Origin: Aurelia coerulea
Taxonomy: Eukaryota > Cnidaria > Scyphozoa > Semaeostomeae > Ulmaridae
Assembly (NCBI GenBank): GCA_039566865.1
Contig: CM076947.1
Span: 4,967,501 to 5,031,500 of the forward strand
Length of the DNA: 64,000 nt
Direction: 5' to 3'
Shown here: piece by piece, positions 44,320-56,067 of the stretch
Layout of the letters: each line of letters opens with the position of its first letter
Position numbering within the stretch: the stretch's first letter is position 1
Made by a program: the position numbers and the translations under genes
Notes under the pieces: generated by a model
What the model was told of the DNA's origin: nothing
Database searches by the model: none
Seen by the model: only the letters and a program-made list of their open reading frames with translations

Positions 44320-45870
44320 GTGAGTCTAAATCAGGGAGGGTTTGGCATAGGTTGAATATAGAGGAGGGACCTTAGGCCTATCACAGGAATAGTTACTCAG
44401 CATTTTAACTTCCCATGACATCTTCCTATGACGTTCAAGTATCAGGTTTCGGCATGAGTCGGGGCATGGTCTATTAACCAGACCCTGGTCTACTAGGACC
44501 ACTAGGACTAGGACCCTAGGACCAGGACCCATATCAACCAGACCTTTGTGGGGAATCCCGGAAACCCTGTCCAAAATGGCATTTTCAACAATGGTTGCTG
44601 GGTGAATGGCATCACAATGGAGACAAGTTGTCAAAAGCTTTTATTCTATTGTTGGCATTCGGAAAGGGCTTCAAAATTTTGTGAAAACTAAATCAGGTAT
44701 TTGGAAATTGAAAATGCTAATGATTCTGACGAAGATTGCTAATGGAGACTGGAATGCTTTGGCTTAGGATCCCATCACTTTCAGCAAAGTTACCATATCA
44801 GAAATACCATGGCTTACTATGACCACCATCACATCATCATCTGAATCCTCTATTTCTTGGCAACTTCTTCTATCTTAAATGTCGAAATTTTAGCACAGGG
44901 ATCCCAAAAAGCCAAATGAGATACAATCCATTGGTAAGGTCACAAAGGGCAGACCAGTAGCTCGTTTAAGAACAAATTATTTTACCAAATTAAATTCCTT
45001 CGCGCTACAAACGCTTTTTGCAAATAAACATATGTTGCCAAGAGCATTGCTGATGCAAACAATATCAAGACCAAGTTATATTTTGTAATCCTGTGTTGAC
45101 ACACACAAGTGCGGCGTCCTAGTATTGATTCCGAAAGAGAATATTTTGCAGAAGTCTTAAATTTTCGATACCCTACTGGTGTTATGAATAGGGAACAGAC
45201 ACAAGTAAATAGAAGTGGTTTAAATGAAATGCCTACACCCTTTGTGACCTTACAAAACCTTTGTTACACCATTTGCTTCGCAATGACACTACATGGGGCA
45301 AGATAACCAAATACATACCAGGCCTCGAAAATATAGGAAGGGCAAATTGGGAAAGGGAGAACAGAAAAAGAAGAAAGGAGAAGGCGATTCTTTCAGAGAA
45401 GATCTTTCGTCTTTCCTTCCTTCTTTATTTTCTTAAAATCTTTCAATTTTTCATTTTTCTGGCCCTGATACCCATGGTACCAAATACATTACATTAGGCA
45501 ATGTTCAATGTGCCAAACAAATGGAAAATTACAATTCTTTGTTCACCTCAGTCATCCCTCAGTCGTTCATACCTAGAGTACGGCATCCCATGTCATGTGT
45601 TTTCTATGACCATTTCCATCAGCGGCGCATGGGGATAATCGGATTCCTCCAAGGTCTGGTCAGTATGGGTCATGGTCCTATATCATGTGTTTTCTATGAC
45701 CATTTCCATCAGCGGCGCATGGGGATAATCGGATTCCTCCAAGGTCTGGTCAGTATGGGTCATGGTCCTATATGGTCCAAGGGTCCTAGTCCTAGGGTCC
45801 TAGTAGATCGGGGTCTGGTTAATAGACCATGCCATGAGTCAGGTATCATATGATGATGCCATGAGAATAT
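44320..45870. repeat. Foldback element with ~200-bp inverted arms
   Basis: 44425-44550 (GGCATGGTCTATTAACCAGA ... CTAGGACTAGGACCC) is the inverse of 45760-45870 (GGGTCCTAGTCCTAGGGTCC ... GGTTAATAGACCATGCC). Each arm also has internal palindromic CTAGGACC runs. Non-coding interior with a basic 65-residue frame (45109-45306) that I do not recognise. Confidence 0.7.
45591..45772. repeat. ~90-bp tandem duplication
   Basis: TCATGTGTTTTCTATGACCA through GGTCAGTATGGGTCATGGTC occurs twice in direct succession, virtually identical. It lies inside the right part of the foldback element. Confidence 0.9.
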
Positions 45871-45898
45871 TCAACCAATCAATAGAAGACACCTCTAG

Positions 45899-46490
45899 GG
45901 TATACCGGGTGACCCAGAAGAAAGTGACCCAACGCAATCTGTTATAGAAAAAAAGTAAGTGGCAGATTGAAATATTTCAAACGTTGTTTTGTCGCTAAAA
46001 GACCAGCCTACATTACGAGTATTTTTCGCAATTTTTTTGGGCACAGGAAAGTTCCCAAATTAAGGATTTTGAGGAAAAGGGCAGGCTTGAAATTCTCAAA
46101 AAGTCGTCAAAAACAAGGGATCGATTTGAAGCCATTTCAGATCTTCAAAACGACGAGGAGCGTGTTTCATTCTGCCTGATAATATTTTCAAGTACCTAGG
46201 GACTATAAACTTGCTCTAAAGCCTTCCGACTGTGTTACCTATTCTCAGTTTGAAATGAAACACGCTCTTCGTTGTTTTGAAGATTTGAAATGGCTGTAAA
46301 TCGATGCCCTGTTTTTGACGACGGTCGGCACTAGATCATAGGCTAGATATTTACATGACGTCATTCTACTAAACTTCAGTTCGAGACTCAGATGCACGAT
46401 TTTTACATGATCAAGGCGAAACTTCCCGCGCTTTTTTTGGCCTAAAGTGAATGTGGCAACTTCATACAGAGAAATTCGAAGAAGGTAAGA
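45899..46490 (+). repeat. Dispersed element, copy A (ends ATACCGGGTGACCC)
   Basis: Starts with ATACCGGGTGACCCAGAAGA and ends near CATACAGAGAAATTCGAAG. It matches 58985-59690 in reverse orientation at both ends and in the block around ATCATAGGCTAGATATTTAC. The middle parts differ. Copy A also has an internal inverted pair (AAATCTTCAAAACGACGAGG / CTTCGTTGTTTTGAAGATTT). Non-autonomous DNA element; superfamily unknown. Confidence 0.75.
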
Positions 46491-46889
46491 ATTTATCCTA
46501 TTAAATAAAAAATGTCTTATGATATTACGAAGCTCAGAGCTTCAGTTTCAGTTTCATATTTTAAAATTCCTCTACATACAATAATATTCAATACGAAATA
46601 ACTAAAATACAACACAATAATGTAATTATCAAAACAAGACTAAGTAAATGAATTGCATGCAGGGGAATTTCTTGAGGAGGAACTCTCTCAGTAGCTAGGC
46701 TAATCGAGGAGAGAGCACCCCCTGTTTTTAAAGATGACTAATGAACTTGGAAAGACTTATTTTCGACATTAAGTTAATTTCATAATCACTGGTGAATTTT
46801 AAATGGCTATGAAATTAGTACTTCTATGACTGGTAATTGTTTTCAAAAAGAAAGGCTTTGAGTTTTTGACGAAAGCAACGAGAAGATGG
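46490..46889 (-). repeat. LINE 3' untranslated region
   Basis: Lies downstream (minus sense) of the LINE reverse transcriptase frame. It contains CGAGGAGAGAGCACCCCCTG and a 3' end with GAGGAATTTTAAAATATGAA (minus sense), both also found at 57815-57995. Confidence 0.65.
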
Positions 46890-48190
46890 TCAACTTTTTA
46901 TATCAACGGGAATGTCATTCCAACACTTTGCTCCAAAATAGCGCACAGACCTGAGTCCATACTGCAGTGTATTTTTACGAGTTAAAAAAATGTTGTTCTT
47001 GCTAACTTGTCGTGTACTATGTTGATGAACAGATTCAACTAATGCAAAGAAAGAATGAAAAGAGGAGGGGGAGATTTTATTAACACAGTCATACACAAAA
47101 CTGAGCAATTTCAGCTTAAAGAGATCATGCAGCTTCAAAATCTTCAAGTTAGAGAAAATTGGTGTAGCTGGAGAAGTAAAATTTTCAAATGAGATTGCCC
47201 GTATCACCCTTTTCTGCAGCAAGAACACTGGATTTATATAAGTTTCATATGTAAGACCCCAAACTAGAATACCATATTGAAGAAACGGTGAGAATAAAGA
47301 ATTGTAAAGACAAATTAAAACATGAATGGGTAAAAAGTGTCTTACTTTGAAAAACATACCACAAGTTCTAGCAAGTTTTTTTGAAAGCTCTGTCAAGTGA
47401 TATTTCCAAGAAAGATTTTCATCAAGAAGGACACCAAGAAATTTGACATAACAGGTTTTTTTGACAGGGAGGTTTCCAATTTTTATACTAACTGCTTCAG
47501 AGAGAGGATGTTGAGGGGACTTAAAAATAATGAAATTTGTTTTATCAATATTCAATGACAATTTGTTCAAGTCAAGCCACATCTTCACTTTTTTCAATTC
47601 AGTGTTTACTGTCCTTTTAAGCAGATCAATATTGTCAGCTTCATAGTAAATGTTAGTATCATATGCAAATAAGTAAAAGGTTAGTTTTGATGATGAGAGA
47701 GGTAAGTCATTAATGTAAATTAAAAAAAGGAGAGGGCCAAGGACAGAACCCTGTGGGACCCCACAGGTAACATTGAGGTAACTGGAGTTAGATCCATTTA
47801 CTGAAAATATTGCTTCCTATCAGAAAGGTAAGATTTGAACCAATCAAAAGCAGTTCCTCTAATACCATAATGTTCAAGCTTCATTAAAAGAATATCATGA
47901 TTCACTGTGTCAAAAGCCTTTTGCAAATCAATGAATATACCACAACCAAATTTTCTATCATCTAATGAGTTCTTAATAGCTTCTGTTAGATTAACCAGGG
48001 CATGGTTAATGGAATGGCTTGCACCGAATCCAAGTTGCAAATTATAAAAGATTTCATGTTTAATAAGGAAATTATAGAGACGCTCATACATGACTTTTTC
48101 TGTGATTTTGCTAAAGACAGAGAGAAGAGAGATAGGTCTATAATTAGAAGCTGTCAGTGGACAACCTTCCTTAAAAAGTGGGATTATCAC
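46890..48190 (-). pseudogene. LINE (CR1/L2-like) reverse transcriptase, broken
   Basis: Minus strand. From 48190: VIIPLFKEGCPL-type start, SNYRPISLLSVFSKITEKVM and FIDLQKAFDTVNHDILL (motif A). The frame shifts near 47805 (after DRKQY) and continues with CGVPQGSVLGPLLFLIYIND. The YxDD-type motif that normally reads FADD is FAYD here, near 47670, so a catalytic Asp is lost. Thumb and C-terminal regions run to 46890 (FLGVLLDENLSWKYHLTELS; RSVRYFGAKCWNDIP). The 5' part is missing: the frame ends at a hAT-like element at 48190. Confidence 0.9.
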
Positions 48191-48690
48191 GGGGGGGGGG
48201 GTACATAACTTGAGGGGGGACGGGGGTCTGCCGCCCGGTTTTCAGAAAGCTACCCTCTTCTAATTACCGAAACTTGCTTTGGATACCCACTTTTATGATT
48301 AATTTTGGCGGAAAACTGCCAATTTTAACCATTTTTTGCAAATTTCAGCGAAACTACACCCATGTTTATGGAAAATCTGCCGAAAAAGGATCCTTGTTTA
48401 GAGAATTTTGGGCTCAAAAACCCACCCATATGGGCGGCACATACCCGTACCCGAAATATCCCGAAAATCGCCCCTCATCCTGACTCTAACAAACAATGCT
48501 CTACCTGCTTTGATTTAAATACAAGCGAAACGCATAAGTCATGGCTTTATTTAGTAGTAAATCAAAGAATTTTCTTTAAAGCGTCAAAAAATTTTCGCGC
48601 ACCTCCGGCGCGCTGATTCTCCATAGTATTTTTGGCGCTCTCTGTGCAAGTTGCCCCCCCCCCTTCAACTTCGGGATGGATCCGCCCCTG
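48191..48690. mobile_element. hAT-like element remnant
   Basis: The right end GGATCCGCCCCTG (48678-48690) equals the 13-bp end of the element at 9273-10801. The left side starts with a G-run (48191-48201) and GTACATAACTTGAGGGGG, which loosely mirrors CCCCCTTCAACTTCGGG near the right end. No intact left TIR. It separates two LINE relics. Confidence 0.6.
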
Positions 48691-49140
48691 TGCACACCTG
48701 CAAACAAGTCAATGAAATGAGTTTTTACTTTGGACCGAAAAATTGCAACAGAGCTAGCAACACGTACGAAGAGTGGAAGGGTGTTCCAAAGTTTAGAGCT
48801 AGCAACACAAACGAAGAGCTAGCAACACGTACGAAGAGTGGAAGGGTGTTCCAAAGTTCCAAAGCCAAAATATTGAATTGTTTGTAGACCACAAAGGGTA
48901 GTATTCCTAAGAGATTTAAAAAGATCACCTCCGGTTGCCTGATGCGTTCCAATCTTATGGATAGTTGAATTTGGTTGGAAATAATTATGAAAGTAGGAAG
49001 GAGAAAACTTATTGATTGCTTTATAGACAAAAGTCAGAATATTTAAATGCAAAGTATCTTCAGGTTTAAGAATGTTTATTGACTGGAAAATTGGTGCAGA
49101 GGGAGCTAAGAATGGTTCAAATTTGATACAGCGAAGAACT
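48691..49140 (-). pseudogene. LINE reverse transcriptase C-terminal fragment
   Basis: Minus strand from 49140: EPFLAPSAPIFQSINILKPE, HLNILTFVYKAINKFSPSYF and RNTTLCGLQTIQYFG, then in other frames LWNTLP and VKTHFIDLFA. This is the C-terminal region after the RT thumb in CR1/L2-like LINEs. A 45-bp direct duplication at 48750-48860 (AGCTAGCAACACGTACGAAG) breaks the frame. Confidence 0.8.
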
Positions 49141-49499
49141 TGATATGAATAGGGTAAGGAAGGGGAGGGTTTCTCTCGCCGGTTGGCTGTTGTTGGATTT
49201 TCTTGGGTTGAAGGTTAGTGCATATAAAAAAATGAAATGATAAAAGAAAATAAATGAAAGTAATAATGATATATACCCCTCTGAGTAGGAGATTTTTTAG
49301 ACAGGGAATACCGTCCCCGTCCAACAATGCAACAATCACCCCTACCCCCGTCTATTTAGGCGTGAAAATATAAAGTTCAAAGGATAAGACAAATATCATA
49401 TATATCTATGTAATGCAATTTAGATTGGATGCTTTTTGGAGGGCTTTACATCAGATGAGTCCTATCATTATACCTGACTTCTTTTATATTTGGCAGTGA
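49141..49499. other. No gene seen; likely upstream region of the next gene
   Basis: AT-rich sequence. TTTATATTTGGCAG just before 49500 looks like a splice acceptor, so an untranslated 5' exon may lie upstream. Confidence 0.4.
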
Positions 49500-50021
49500 A
49501 TGGCAAACTTTAATGAAATTGAAAAAAAGAATGGCAGATATAGAACATTGATATACCATTCAAGAGAGGAACTCTTTGATGCATTTGAAGAATTTAAGAA
49601 TTCTTCAAAGACTGGATGGCGATGCACTAGCACAAAAGTTGACTTTGGTATGTAAGATTGGTTGTTTGACTGCTATGACCATCAGACTGTAGAGTGTGGC
49701 AGTTTTAAAAGAGATATCGAGTGTGCAGAGTCAACTTTCTTTTGTTTTGTATGGTTAACTTTCAAGAGGTCTGTTGTTCTCCTTTGGTTTGCAAGTGCCA
49801 CACTCTACAGGCTGGATTCCTAGTTTTTTAGCAAACTTCACAAGTGCCTATGCCTTTCAATTCCCTCTTATCTGTGATATTTCTACTGTAACTTTGTCTT
49901 TGAAAGCCACATCAACATCATTAGCATATTCTGGCCATGCTGCGCCATTGTAATTTCTGATGTTGCAAATCCAGCCAGAAAATATGTGCTATATTTTATA
50001 AAGCTTTCATAGAATACACTT

Positions 50022-50130
50022 TTTTATAAGAAACTGAGGTCGGGGGGGGGGGGCTGGTAGGCAGCTTCTTAAATTTTGGACCATTTTGCTAACAAAAGTT
50101 TCTTATGTATTTCTTATATTTTTAATGCTG
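50022..50130 (+). repeat. Dispersed repeat end, copy 3 (in intron 1)
   Basis: ATAAGAAACTGAGGTC, a 12-G run, then GCTGGTAGGCAGCTTCTTAA and TTTCTTATATTTTTAATGCT. Closest to the copy at 41965-42080. It ends directly before the splice acceptor of exon 2. Confidence 0.75.
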
Positions 50131-52254
50131 CTAAATTTCCAGGTCAAACAAAGGCTGATGTAATCCAAGCAGCAAAATGTAAGGGCAGAGTCCAGTGGAG
50201 CTTATCTTCAAGTGATGGGATATCCTTTGAATTTGATGGAATTCCATTTATTTCGGCTGGATCGAAAAACTTCCATTGCCATCAGGGTCCAGATGCTGAT
50301 CTCCATACAAAACAAAAACGAAAAGATGAGCTGGATGCAAAAGAGGTACATCCAACAAAATATTATTATGAATACTGTATTATAAATCTATACCACCCTT
50401 ATTCTTATTTGATACAGAACACCAGACCTGAATATTGGCAAAACATTTGGAGGTTACTAATACTTATGTTAAATGTTAGGTTAAAGGAGGTTAAATGTTA
50501 TGGTTTTGTTGCAATGATCTTTATGATTGCAATGACACTTTCAAAAACTTGAAATTGTTGACAGCATTTTTATGCAAGGCAAAGCAGATATGATCGCAAA
50601 GCATTATGTTTTCTCAAGACAGTAATTTCAATGGGTAGTTTTATTTGTTTTTTAATCAGGGATTTTTAGCCCATGCTATCCAAGATTAAGTTGGAAATTT
50701 TTTCTTTGCCCCTCCAAATTTTGATAGTCAAATATTTCAACTGCAAGACTTCTTCATTTTTGCATCAACAACAGAATGTAGCAAGCACCATCTGGTGCTA
50801 TAACTAGTTGTAGTATTTTGCCTCAGGATTTAGCAGATTTAAACACCAAATCACATTGCATGTTTCTTTTTGACAGGAGCATGACCACACATTTCGTAAA
50901 AGGCGTATTCTCATTCAAGCAACAAAGAAGCTTGGGTGCCCCGCTAAATTTGTACAAATTTTTATTATAATAAGCTGATGATGGTAAGTGCAGCTGAGAG
51001 AATACAATATCTTTACAATGCCTTAAATATCTTATAGCATTTGCAATAGTCTCCTGATTAATGACACCATTTATGATAGCAATCATGGTGATATAAATGT
51101 ACTTACCCCATACATAGCTTTTTATTTCATCCCTACGCAATCATACTTATGTAGATTTCATTCTTCAAAGGTTGCCCCTGAAGCTTCTGGAAAACATCCA
51201 CAAAGGAAATTGAATGTTGCAGCTGCAAACTTAAAGAATGCCATAAAAAGTGAGCAAAAGATGCAAGTTTCAGAGGGATATGTGTTGATGCTTCCAGAAA
51301 AAACATGCCACAAGTATCATGTAATGGATGGAGAGGTATAATAATTACTGTAGTACCATGGGCAGTACAGGCAGGCCTTATGCACATTTACATGGTTTTG
51401 CTGCCTCAAATTCTTTGGAATAGTTTTGATTTCTTAAGAATTCTTGTTTGGAATAATTGAAAGTTTTTTGTATCACTCAAGAATTCTTATCAAAATAAGA
51501 ATTCTTGCAAATTATTGAAAATGAAAAAGATTAAAACTCACAATAGTGTCAAAGTATTAGATCTCAATTGATTGAAACCTTTTGCAGTTAATTAATTGAC
51601 CAGTGGAAGTCAAATCAAACAACATCAAAATGAAAGCCCAAAGCACAAATATGTTTTACTTGCAGCTTCCAAAAAGCACTGTATAGGTAGGACCTTTGCT
51701 GGGTAACTTTCCTTAAAATGCAAATCTATTTCAGGGGGCTGATCTCCGTGAGCCAATTGACAACGGCATAGTGAGGAAGATTCAAGAAATGGACCATATC
51801 GGTGCTCAATCAGTGGCCGAAGTTCGACGACATCTGGTCAATCATGTCCAAAATGAGTTGTTTCGTGACGAGAGTCCACCGTCCTTATCAAGACGGCGGT
51901 ATTACCCAAGTGACAATGATATTCGCAATATCCTAAGTGCATCTCGTATTGGAAACCGGAAAGCAGACGATGATCAGACAAATTTGGAGATCAAATGCGA
52001 GGAATGGAGAAGGTCTTACCCAGAAGACTTCATCTTTTACCGGGTGAGTTGCCTACTTCCTCATTTATTCCATTTGAAAAGTAATTTGAAGAGTAAAAAC
52101 ATGTACCGACATGATAGATTCACCATTTGCAATTCAACAACTTACAACAGACAATCTGCGCTGCGTCCTACTAATTTGACTTTGTCTGTCCTTGTGTCAT
52201 AAATTTTGTTAGTTTGCTTAACCTAACCTAATTCTTAAACTAACTTCAAAACGC

Positions 52255-52600
52255 TTATTTTTAAGATAGATTTGATAGTAGTTTCTATCTGATCTCTAAC
52301 GAACGTACACCACAAAGAGGAGTTTCCATTATTATGGAGCTAAAGTTTGGAATGAAATTCCATTGAACATCAGGACTAGTCCTACAATTTACACTTTTAA
52401 AAAGAAGGATTTCTTGCTAAGTCAGCAATGATTCCCAAAGCACGACCCCTAGGAAAAACAGAATTCTGTAGATTTGTATTTTAACTTTAGCATTATAGCA
52501 TTTAGGGTATTATGGTTTTGTTGTGTTTTTAGTAGCTGATAGGATTTTTGTGCATAAATATTATAAATTGAAAAATTGAAATCGAATCTCTATGCTAGGT
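52255..52600 (+). pseudogene. LINE 3' end fragment in intron 5
   Basis: 52300-52432 reads RTYTTKRSFHYYGAKVWNEI, then PLNIRTSPTIYTFKKKDFLL and a stop: the extreme C-terminus of a CR1/L2-like LINE. The following 150 bp end in a short ATTGAAAAATTGAAATCG tail, as expected for a 5'-truncated LINE copy. Same strand as the host gene. Confidence 0.75.
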
Positions 52601-55600
52601 AACACAGCAAGGCATTCCTTTGTTTGGTTGGTATTGTGTTCACGACATAACAGATTCGTCGCTTTGTTATATTATCTGTTCTCATTTGTTCATTTGCCCG
52701 ATAACAGAAATAAGAGCAACTTTCCATGTCCTGAATGTGTTGTTTTCTATGCGATATTTGGTAAGAGCGTTCGTTGGTCAATTTTCGTTCAGAACGTAAG
52801 TCTGTTTTGATATTGCTATATTCTCTAAAAAGATTTCCCTACCAATTTAGCAATCAATGACAGGAAACCAAGAAAGCAGAAAGTTCCTGTTTGTTTACCA
52901 ATCTGAATGGATGAAACGATTGCTGCTTCTATATGGGCAAGACATGTGCCTGATGGACGCAACTTACAGAACATGCAGGTATAATAATTATCTGTTTTAT
53001 TTAACATTTTTCCTTTTATCCAATGACAGGAACATAGAGTACGAAGGCAAAAAGGTTGCACCCACGACGTAACAATTGGAACAGGCCGGGCCTCTTGCAG
53101 AAACAGGCAATGGTTCGATTGAAAGAACAATCCTCTCCCCTGATAACCAGTTAAGTGTAAAACCTGAAACATTTCTATTACATAAAACATAAAAGAGAAT
53201 GTTGATAACTGATGCCTTACGTCAAAAAGCTCATTATTTTTTGCGTCCAAACTTCTGTACTACGGTTTTCCTCTAAGATGTGGATGCTAGATAATATAAT
53301 TTCTATTCTAGCAAGAGCGTAATTTATATTGTCAATTGCTTCAACAGATACGCACTCCCACTGTTCTTCCTTTGTGTGAGGTCAAATGTATGTTACATCG
53401 TGATCGCTGTATTCATACCCCAAAACGAAGATAAAGAGTCCCTCCATGAAGTTCTGGAAGTGATCAAGCAGGCAAATCCTACCTGGAAGCCAAGAAATAT
53501 GATGGTAGATTTTTCATTAGCCGAAATAGGAGCAATTGAGGATTGCTTTCCAGGTATGAAGAATATAAAAAACTTTCTCCTTTGAAGCATCAAATAATGT
53601 TCCATTGCTAGAAGCTTTTAAAATAATTTTTTCTATTCACACAGACCAATGGTACCTAAGCAAGTGTTCTGATTTAATGTCTAAATTGATATGTGGTTTT
53701 AGGGCGCTCGACATTTGGCTGTGAATTACTAGACTGGCCATGCTATACGATAAGATATAAATGATTGGTTGTATCTCAGTGCTCGAATTATAAAGTAGCA
53801 TTGATTAGTAAAAGAGGTTACTTTGATTGAGTTAGGAGCATCGGAAAATAACGATATATTCAAACGACAGTATAAGCATGAACATTGGCGGAACAGCCAA
53901 TGTGAGTCGTATTGCACAAAACATGTTTCTTTGCAATAGGCAGTGGAATTTCTAACTGGGAAGCTACAGGAATAGCTGAATAGCTTTTAAGTACAAACGA
54001 CTGGCAGCAAAATTAATATACGCATTTCTTCAATTTTTGTAGGTGCACATATTCATGTTTGTGATTTTCATCGGGAAAAAGCCTGGACTGAATGGGTTTC
54101 TAAGGGCAATCATGGTGTCAGCCATTGTAAAGAAGAGGTGCTTGGCTATCTTCGTGCAATAGCTAAGAGTGAAAACATGGATATGATGAAGAAAAACATT
54201 AACGTTCTTAGAAACAGTGGAATATGGCAGCAATCACAAGCACTCCAGCAGTATTTTGCGTTCTGGGAATTACATTTACAGGTACAACCAATCTTTCTTC
54301 GTCTTTTTACCAGAAATGAACCAACGGAAAAAATTTTCTTTTATTAGGTTCGATGTGTTGAATATTAGTTTGCAGGTTGCAGCACATAAAATACATCCAA
54401 ATAACCAAGAAGCTTGGCGCATTATGTCATCTCTTTGTTTTCACCTTCCTCATGATGGACCATAACCATGACAGGCCCTTTCAGGATGGTTCTAATTGAA
54501 TAATTTTTCAGCGGAATTCTACCGAAAGTACGTTTTATCTGCAGTTTGAAAAGATTTAGCTTTGTTATACCTTGATTTTGTAGCTTTATGTAGCTATTTT
54601 TGTTATATTTTGTGATCACTTCTCTGCTGAATGGTGTAGTTATTCCTGTCCGTTAGGATTCCTTGTGTAGTTGTAAATCCTTCATTTGCAGAAATAGGTG
54701 CGATTCTTTCGAGAGCGGAAATTACGCCTTGCAATCTACACAAACAATGGCATTGAGCGCCAAAACAATTGGCTGAAAATATCATACTTAGAGAGCCGAC
54801 GGAACAGTTCAATTTCTGACTTGGTTGGCATTCTGATGAACCAATGTTTTCCTGACAGCTATAAGAAGTAAGTCTATGTGCGAAATATACATTCTGATTA
54901 TTTAAGATTAATCTTGCAAAAATGATTTCCTTTTCGTTTATTGCCCATCACCAAAATGGGGCTATATAGCCCGTAGCCCACCACAGGTATACGAGGCTAC
55001 ATGGGCCAAGCCTTTGAATATCAAATCCTCAAGTATTTGGAACATTTTTGTGTACATGTTTGACAGGTCTTTGCACAAGCGTAGGTATAATATTACTACA
55101 GCCTGAACAAGTTATCCATTGTTTTGAGTTGGCGCCAAAACCTTTTATCTTTAGCGGCTCTTGATTGGGTTTAGCCAATGAGTGGATTCGGTGTTATTGA
55201 CATTTGATTCTTAATTTTGTCTCTTCGTCTGGTAATAAGGGTGGCCTGTTTGTATGAGTAATTTGCTCTTCGCACAAACCAAACTGACGAGTGTGCGGTG
55301 AAACGCACTTTTGGTTTTTCAACGTTGCTCTTTATTGCAGTTACTGGTGAGTTACCTTCTTATTCCTTTCCTTTCAGGTTTTTAAGATTAACTCGTTTTT
55401 CTCTTGCAAGATTCAACAGATTTCTCTCCAGTTAAAGGTTTATTTTGGTTATTGTTTGTTTACAGGAGTCAAAAGTCTTTCTTCTACAGGTTACGGTGTT
55501 TTGTTGCGTTTATGGGCTTGGTGCGATGAGTAGATTTACGCTATTTTCAAATTTTGTACCGCAAATCATTTGTTTACATATCAATGTTTATGAATTTTTG

Positions 55601-55613
55601 TTTTACCTTCTAG

Positions 55614-55977
55614 GTACAAAGAACTTAACATCAAAAGCAGCAACATCTACAAGTGCTACAATCAGAAGGTACCCGAGTTCCTGCACAACAGGCCAAAGCG
55701 TGTTGTCAAGCACATTATGAGCGGGCTAGACTCTGGTATAAAGAAGGAAAGCATCTCAAAAGGGAGTGACAAGCTGTTCAATTTGAAGAGAGGCAGTGAG
55801 AAGTATCAAGTGTGGCTGGGTTCAGAAGAATATCTACCCTCTTGCCAATGCAGGGACTATAAAATCCACAAGTTACCTTGCAAACATATATGTGCTGTTG
55901 TTGAATTACCAGGAGTTGGATGGGATAGCCTCGGAAGTAGTTTTAAGGAACACCCGTTGTTTACGCTAGACCCAGGG
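55614..55977 (+). CDS. Exon with SWIM zinc finger (part of the MULE-SWIM-C48 gene)
   Basis: Phase joins the preceding exon (AA|G). The C-x-C...C-x-H arrangement in LPSCQCRDYKIHKLPCKHIC is the SWIM signature, a DNA- or protein-binding finger usual after MULE transposase cores. No stop in the exon. Confidence 0.8.
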
Positions 55978-56067
55978 GTAATTCAAACACAAAGTCACCA
56001 TACAAGAAAAGGAGCTGCCAAAGCCTGAAAATGTGCATCCTTATTCACCTCAACAAGTAATCTGCAG

